Below are positions 6,780-10,185 of a stretch of DNA of 10,185 nt, one piece after another. This stretch comes from DYGX01 sp035325905 (GTDB taxonomy: Bacteria > Chloroflexota > Anaerolineae > Aggregatilineales > Aggregatilineaceae). The first letter of the stretch is position 1. Each line of letters opens with the position of its first letter. The notes under the pieces are model-generated. The model was given only the letters and a program-made list of their open reading frames with translations. It had not been told where the DNA came from and ran no database searches. The stretch spans positions 1 to 10,185 of the forward strand of contig DAOKYY010000109.1 of the NCBI GenBank assembly GCA_035325905.1, read 5' to 3'. The position numbers and the translations under genes are program-made.

Positions 6780-6859
6780 CGTAGGGGGGCGGAGCTTGCT
6801 CCGCCCGTTCGCTGTGCTTGTTATCCCTGACCACAGGCGATGCAAGCATCGCCCCTACG
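6780..6859. repeat. Second palindromic repeat family: CGTAGGGG ends enclosing two hairpins
   Basis: An 80-bp element with perfect 8-bp terminal inverted repeats (CGTAGGGG at 6780-6787, CCCCTACG at 6852-6859). Inside are two perfect hairpins with 2-nt loops: GGGCGGAGC-TT-GCTCCGCCC (6787-6806) and GGCGATGC-AA-GCATCGCC (6836-6853). Related GTAGGGGC...GCCCCTAC palindromes are, from memory, frequent dispersed repeats in Chloroflexota. It lies 64 bp before ugpA, so it will be transcribed as part of the ugp message. Confidence 0.65.
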
Positions 6860-6923
6860 GGGAAATCCACGCCCGTATCCTGGATCGTTCATAGGCACAT
6901 TTTCTGCTTGAGGGAACTGTCAT

Positions 6924-7808
6924 TTGGCTGCGCCTGTCTTCAAAAATCGCCTCTTGCCTTATCTGCTGCTGTTGCCGAGCGTGGCGCTGGTAGCCGTCTT
7001 TTTCATTTATCCCGCCGTGCAGAGCCTGGAGCTGAGCCTCTATCGCGTGCACCGCGTGCGCGGGGTCAAGCTCTACGTCGGGCTGGAGAACTTCCAGCGC
7101 CTGTTTGAATCGACGACGTATCTCAACTCGCTCGAAGTCACGGCGAAGTTCGTGCTGGCGGTCGTCCTGTTCGCGCTGGCGATCAGCCTCGCGCTGGCGG
7201 TCGGCGCCAGCCAGCCGATTCGCGGGTTCGGGGTCTACCGCACGCTGCTGATCTGGACCTACGCGCTCTCCCCGGCCATCGCCGGGCTGATCTGGGCGCT
7301 GCTGACCGACCCGGCCATCGGTTTTCTGACGGACGTGCTCAAAACGTTCGGGATCGACTTCAACTGGCGGCGCAGCCAGGACGACGCGCTGATCTTCGTG
7401 ACGATGGCCGCCGTGTGGAAGATTCTCGGCTATAACATCCTGTTCTTTTTGGCCGGGCTGAAGAATATCCCGCGTGACGTGATCGAGGCGGCTTCGCTCG
7501 ATGGGGCCAACGCCTGGACGCGGTTCTGGAAGATGATCTTCCCGCTGCTGATGCCCGTCACGCTGTTTCTGCTGATCATGAATACGCTCTACGCCAGCTT
7601 CGAGACCTTCGGGCTGATCGACATCACGACCCAGGGCGGGCCGGGCCGCGCGACGAACGTGCTGGTCTATAACCTGTACAATGACGGATTTAAGAGCACG
7701 TCCGGCATCGGCCTCGCCTCGGCGCAGTCGATCATCCTCCTGGGGATTGTCGCCGCCCTGACCGTGTTCCAGTATCGGTTTGTGAGCCGCAGGACGTTTT
7801 ACCAATGA
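6924..7808 (+). CDS. ugpA: sn-glycerol-3-phosphate ABC transporter permease, UgpA-like
   Basis: A 294-residue inner-membrane permease, one half of the channel that receives ligand from UgpB. It has about six membrane helices and the EAA loop EAASLDGANAWTRFWKMIFP (188-207), which contacts the ATPase. The C-terminal half (TLFLLIMNTLYASFETFGLID, then TTQGGPGRATN, VYNLYNDGFK and VFQYRFVSRR) follows E. coli UgpA closely. The start is TTG at 6924: the N-terminus VFKNRLLPYLLLLPS aligns with E. coli VFRSRWLPYLLVAP, no in-frame ATG fits better, and GAGGG at 6910-6914 is correctly spaced. It overlaps the next gene by 4 bp (ATGA), implying translational coupling and equal amounts of both permeases. No ATPase gene (ugpC) is present nearby. 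Confidence 0.88.
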   Translation: MAAPVFKNRLLPYLLLLPSVALVAVFFIYPAVQSLELSLYRVHRVRGVKLYVGLENFQRLFESTTYLNSLEVTAKFVLAVVLFALAISLALAVGASQPIRGFGVYRTLLIWTYALSPAIAGLIWALLTDPAIGFLTDVLKTFGIDFNWRRSQDDALIFVTMAAVWKILGYNILFFLAGLKNIPRDVIEAASLDGANAWTRFWKMIFPLLMPVTLFLLIMNTLYASFETFGLIDITTQGGPGRATNVLVYNLYNDGFKSTSGIGLASAQSIILLGIVAALTVFQYRFVSRRTFYQ

Positions 7809-8674
7809 GCGCGATTACATCTCCTTCTTCGGCTGTCCCGCGTGAGATGGTCGGCGCGGGCGCGCTGCGTCGCCGGCTCTACCCGGTCCTGATGCACCTG
7901 ATCATGGCGAGCGCGGTATTCGTGGTCAGCTTCCCGCTGATCTACGCCTTCATCCTCAGCACGCAGTCCTCGCACGCCGGATCGCTGGCGCCTGGCTCGG
8001 CGCTGGTGGAGAACTATCAGAACGCCTGGCAGCAGGCGAACATGGGCCTGCTGATGCGCAACACCCTAATCGTCGCGCTGGGCGTGGCGATCGGAAAAAT
8101 CATCCTGGCGATCCTCGGCGCCTACGCGCTGATCTACTTCCGCGTGCGGGGCGGCATGGCGATCCTCGGCCTGATCATGCTGACGCACCTGCTGCCGCTG
8201 CCGGTGCGCGTCGTGCCGACCTACGAGCTGCTGACCGATCTGAACTGGGTCAACACCTTTCGCGGGCTGACGATCCCGTTCTTCGCCAGCGCGACCGGCC
8301 TGCTGCTGTTCCAGCAGTTTTTCCGCACCGTCCCGACCGACCTGGCCGACGCGGCGCGGGTGGACGGTGCGGGGCCGTTCCGCTTCCTGATCAGTATGCT
8401 GATCCCGATCTCGCGCACCAACATCGGCGCGCTGTTCCTGATCGAGTTCGTGTACATGTGGAACCAGTACCTCTGGCCGCTGCTGGTCGCCAACTCCGAC
8501 CAGACGCGCCAGATTCAGATCGGGATCAAGCTGCTGGTGGCGACGGACGCGGTGATCGAGTGGGGCACGGTGATGGCGGGCGCGCTGATGGCGATCGTGC
8601 CGCCGCTAATCGTGCTGCTCGTCTTGCAGCGCAGTTTGATGTCGGGCCTGACTACGTCCACCGACGATGTGTAG
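7805..8674 (+). CDS. ugpE: sn-glycerol-3-phosphate ABC transporter permease, UgpE-like
   Basis: A 289-residue inner-membrane permease, partner of UgpA. It has the EAA loop DLADAARVDGAGPFRFLISM (179-198), followed by PISRTNIGALFLIEFVYMWNQYLWPLL (201-227), and ends with the helix PPLIVLLVLQRSLMSGL. All of these parallel E. coli UgpE as remembered, including GKI near residue 97, PVRVVPT (133-139) and the LLLFQQFFRTVP segment (166-177). The start ATG overlaps the ugpA stop. The residues before the first helix (1-30) are longer than in E. coli and contain Ser/Pro. The stop at 8672-8674 lies 1 bp before the palindromic repeat of the nuclease cassette, so the hairpins of that repeat form the immediate 3' end of the ugp message. 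Confidence 0.88.
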   Translation: MSAITSPSSAVPREMVGAGALRRRLYPVLMHLIMASAVFVVSFPLIYAFILSTQSSHAGSLAPGSALVENYQNAWQQANMGLLMRNTLIVALGVAIGKIILAILGAYALIYFRVRGGMAILGLIMLTHLLPLPVRVVPTYELLTDLNWVNTFRGLTIPFFASATGLLLFQQFFRTVPTDLADAARVDGAGPFRFLISMLIPISRTNIGALFLIEFVYMWNQYLWPLLVANSDQTRQIQIGIKLLVATDAVIEWGTVMAGALMAIVPPLIVLLVLQRSLMSGLTTSTDDV

Positions 8675-8675
8675 C

Positions 8676-8786
8676 GGTTTACCTCACCCCTAAATCCCCT
8701 CTCCGCGCCGGAGAGGGGACTTCAAACCGCGCCCGCCACTGGGTTTCTCCCCTCTCCATCTTGGAGAGGGGCCGGGGGCGAAGTAA
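8676..8786. repeat. Palindromic repeat, copy A (upstream of the nuclease gene)
   Basis: It contains a left terminal repeat (8676-8690), hairpin 1 (TCCCCTCTCC at 8695-8704 with GGAGAGGGGA at 8710-8719), a linker, and hairpin 2 (CCCCTCTCC at 8749-8757 with GGAGAGGGG at 8763-8771). Both hairpins have 5-nt loops and the same stem sequence, so they could also pair with each other. The right end is altered: the terminal motif appears as two imperfect 14-bp copies (GGCGAAGTAAATTA at 8777-8790, GGCGAGGTAAGTAA at 8791-8804) that run into the nuclease start codon. Confidence 0.9.
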
Positions 8787-8803
8787 ATTAGGCGAGGTAA
8801 GTA

Positions 8804-9208
8804 ATGTCCGATGACCCGGACGAAAAACCGCATCTCTTTGATGCTGCGCCGGTTTGGTGGTGGCTTCTTAAACCGGCAGCGCGCAGGATGCGCCGTGCGC
8901 CGACCGAGGCGGAGCTTGTATTGTGGAAATATCTGCGTGATCGGCAGGTGGGTGGGTTCAAATTCCGGCGCCAATACGCGGTTGATCGCTTTATCCTGGA
9001 TTTTTACTGCCACGAGACCCGGCTCGCGGTTGAAGTCGATGGCTCAATTCACGCTCGGACACGCCATGAGGATGCTGCGCGGGATGCAAGGCTTGCCGCC
9101 TATGGCATTCGTGTGCTGCGAGTGCGCAACGAGGACGTTCTGAACAATATTGCAGCCGTACTTGCAGAGATTCGTGACACGCTGACAAATGGTTTACCTC
9201 ACCCCTAA
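8804..9208 (+). CDS. DUF559 endonuclease-domain protein (Vsr-like, PD-(D/E)XK type)
   Basis: A 134-residue protein. Residues about 26-126 show the DUF559 pattern: ARRMRRAPTEAELVLW (26-41), GGFKFRRQ (50-57), ILDFYC (64-69), LAVEVDGSIH (74-83), then D90/D94 and RVLRVRNEDVL (103-113). DUF559 belongs to the PD-(D/E)XK nucleases related to Vsr; Asp66, Glu77 and Asp79 are the likely metal-binding residues. It is predicted to cut or nick DNA, target unknown. The ATG at 8804 has GAGG at 8794-8797, 6 nt upstream, in sequence derived from the end of repeat A. The last codons (GLPHP) and the stop lie in repeat B. About 58 of 134 codons end in A or T, far more than in the neighbouring phosphatase, which suggests foreign origin. 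The gene looks intact. A role in moving or processing the repeats is inference. Confidence 0.85.
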   Translation: MSDDPDEKPHLFDAAPVWWWLLKPAARRMRRAPTEAELVLWKYLRDRQVGGFKFRRQYAVDRFILDFYCHETRLAVEVDGSIHARTRHEDAARDARLAAYGIRVLRVRNEDVLNNIAAVLAEIRDTLTNGLPHP

Positions 9209-9304
9209 ATCCCCTCTCCGCGCCGGAGAGGGGACTTCAAACCGCGCCCGCCACTGGGTTTCTCCCCTCTCCATCTTGGAGAGGGGCCGGGGGTGAGGTA
9301 AGCC
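9191..9304. repeat. Palindromic repeat, copy B (downstream of the nuclease gene)
   Basis: The most complete copy: 114 bp with 15-bp terminal inverted repeats (GGTTTACCTCACCCC at 9191-9205, GGGGTGAGGTAAGCC at 9290-9304, one mismatch). Two hairpins lie inside, at 9210-9234 and 9264-9286, each with a 5-nt loop. It is shifted exactly 515 bp from copy A and identical to it for 103 bp. Its first 18 bases are also the 3' end of the nuclease gene, supplying the codons for GLPHP and the TAA stop. Confidence 0.9.
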
Positions 9305-9334
9305 TTTCGCCGCTCTTAGCTCAGGGATACACTT

Positions 9335-10150
9335 ATGCCCAACACGCCCCCCCTCTCCCCGCAGATTCGCGGGTTCCTGCTCGACATGGACGGCACCTTT
9401 TACCTCGGCGGACGCCTGCTCCCCGGCGCGCGGGACTTTTTCGACTACGCGCGGGCGGCGGGGATTCCGCTGCTGTTCCTGACCAACAACTCGTCGCGCC
9501 ACCGCGACGCCTACGCCGCCAAGCTCGCCGGGATGGGCGTGGACGTGTCGCCGGACGAGGTCTTCACGTCCGGCGAGGCGACCGCGCGCTATTTGCGCGC
9601 GCGCTGGCCGCAGGGCGCGCCTATCGCGCTGTTCGGCACGCCGGACCTGGAGCAGACCTTTCGCGACTTCGGCTTCACGCTGGCGCTGGACGATCCGGCG
9701 GTCGTCGTGCTCGGCTACGACAAGACGATCACGTATCAGAAGCTCGTCGTGCTGTGCGACCTGATCCGCGCCGGGCTGCCGTACATCGCCACGCACCCGG
9801 ACTACAACTGCCCGGTGCCGGGCGGCTTCGAGCCGGACATCGGCGCGATCATGGCGCTGGTCGAGGCGTCTACCGGGCGCAAGGCGGACGTGATCGTCGG
9901 CAAGCCGCACGCGCCGATCGTCGAGATGGCGGCGCGCAAGCTGGGGCTGCCGGTCGAGGCGCTGTGCATGGTCGGCGACCGGCTGTACACCGATATCGCG
10001 ATGGGGCAGACCGCGCCGCTGCATACCGCGCTGGTCCTCAGCGGCGAGACGCGCCGCGAAGACCTGGCAGGCAGCCCCTACCAGCCGGATTACGTGTTCG
10101 AGAACCTGGCGGGGCTGTTGCAGGCGCTAAAAGCAGCGGAAAGCAGCTAG
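9335..10150 (+). CDS. HAD-IIA family phosphatase (NagD / phosphoglycolate-glycerol-phosphate phosphatase type)
   Basis: A 271-residue cytoplasmic hydrolase that should remove phosphate from a small metabolite using an aspartyl-phosphate intermediate. All HAD motifs are present: DMDGT (17-21, nucleophile Asp17 and acid/base Asp19), LTNNSS (49-54), Lys190 in VGKPH, and GDRLYTDI (214-221) for Mg2+. The long insert between motifs II and III, including THPDYNCPVPGGFEPDIGAI (153-172), is the C2 cap that defines subclass IIA. Family members act on glycerol-3-phosphate, phosphoglycolate, UMP or pyridoxal phosphate, and sequence alone does not decide between them. Location downstream of ugpBAE makes glycerol-3-phosphate an attractive candidate. 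AGGGA at 9323-9327 supports the ATG. The C-terminal codons fall in a short repeat related to the array at 2620. Confidence 0.87.
   Translation: MPNTPPLSPQIRGFLLDMDGTFYLGGRLLPGARDFFDYARAAGIPLLFLTNNSSRHRDAYAAKLAGMGVDVSPDEVFTSGEATARYLRARWPQGAPIALFGTPDLEQTFRDFGFTLALDDPAVVVLGYDKTITYQKLVVLCDLIRAGLPYIATHPDYNCPVPGGFEPDIGAIMALVEASTGRKADVIVGKPHAPIVEMAARKLGLPVEALCMVGDRLYTDIAMGQTAPLHTALVLSGETRREDLAGSPYQPDYVFENLAGLLQALKAAESS
10131..10150. repeat. Two 10-bp units resembling the array at 2620-2673
   Basis: AAGCAGCGGA and AAGCAGCTAG stand side by side with an exact 10-bp period and share the GCAGC core and purine-rich remainder of the array at 2620-2673. They encode the last residues (KAAESS) and the stop of the phosphatase. 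With two units, chance cannot be excluded. Confidence 0.35.
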
Positions 10151-10185
10151 AGCGTGTTATGCACTTGCGTCCGAGAAAAGCCCCC

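Larger units (their letters stand above)
8676..9304 (+). mobile_element. Repeat-nuclease-repeat cassette (DUF559 gene between direct palindromic repeats)
   Basis: Two copies of one palindromic repeat (8676-8786 and 9191-9304) enclose a single DUF559 nuclease gene. Over 8676-8778 versus 9191-9293 the copies are identical for 103 bp. The outer ends of the whole unit are inverted repeats: GGTTTACCTCACCCC (8676-8690) and GGGGTGAGGTAAGCC (9290-9304), matching at 14 of 15 positions. It begins 2 bp after the ugpE stop and ends 30 bp before the phosphatase start, separating two genes that may once have been adjacent. No clear target-site duplication was found. The nuclease gene is much less GC-rich at third codon positions than its neighbours. 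Mobility is inferred; no transposase is encoded. Confidence 0.6.

Noticed and set aside
6855..7805. 316-codon minus-strand open frame opposite ugpA
   Set aside because: Highly charged low-information product, antisense to a permease with clear membrane helices and an EAA loop.
8676..9304. CRISPR array or toxin-antitoxin pair
   Set aside because: Only two long palindromic repeats with a gene between them, no short regular spacers, and a single gene without a partner.
9194..10024. 276-codon minus-strand open frame opposite the phosphatase
   Set aside because: Antisense shadow of the HAD gene; its C-terminal tail is only the translated palindromic repeat.

Overview
This GC-rich window most resembles a Chloroflexota genome, probably an Anaerolineae-type member. 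That is an inference from style: a von Willebrand factor A (VWA) surface protein on a long Thr/Pro stalk, a secreted protein ending in a YWKTH-type domain, a ugp-type ABC importer, and several families of GC-rich palindromic repeats. No rRNA, tRNA or CRISPR array was seen.

Layout. (1) 69-2489, minus strand: a secreted, C-terminally anchored VWA protein. (2) 2490-3046: a 557-bp divergent intergenic region with a 10-bp-period tandem repeat, a G-quadruplex-type run, a clear TATAAT box and a roughly 260-nt leader. (3) 3047-5065, plus strand: a secreted protein made of two copies of a ~230-residue module plus a C-terminal YWKTH domain. (4) 5345-8674: an operon-like set encoding a UgpB-like binding protein and UgpA- and UgpE-like permeases, the last two overlapping by 4 bp. 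(5) 8676-9304: a DUF559 (Vsr-like, PD-(D/E)XK) nuclease gene between two almost identical ~111-bp palindromic repeats. (6) 9335-10150: a HAD-IIA phosphatase of the NagD / phosphoglycolate phosphatase type.

How the genes work together. UgpB, UgpA and UgpE should import sn-glycerol-3-phosphate or glycerophosphodiesters. No UgpC ATPase is in the window, so it must be encoded elsewhere. The phosphatase next to the permeases could remove the phosphate from the imported ligand, but that is inference. The two surface proteins face away from each other across a shared regulatory region and may serve the cell envelope.

The most interesting structure is the nuclease-repeat cassette. It starts 2 bp after the ugpE stop and separates ugpE from the phosphatase. 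The nuclease gene takes its last codons and stop from the downstream repeat, and its ribosome binding site lies in sequence derived from the end of the upstream repeat. Two further, decayed copies of the same repeat lie at about 5072-5170 and 6714-6757. This looks like a small mobile or domesticated unit comparable in layout to REP elements and their RAYT transposases, but built on a nuclease.
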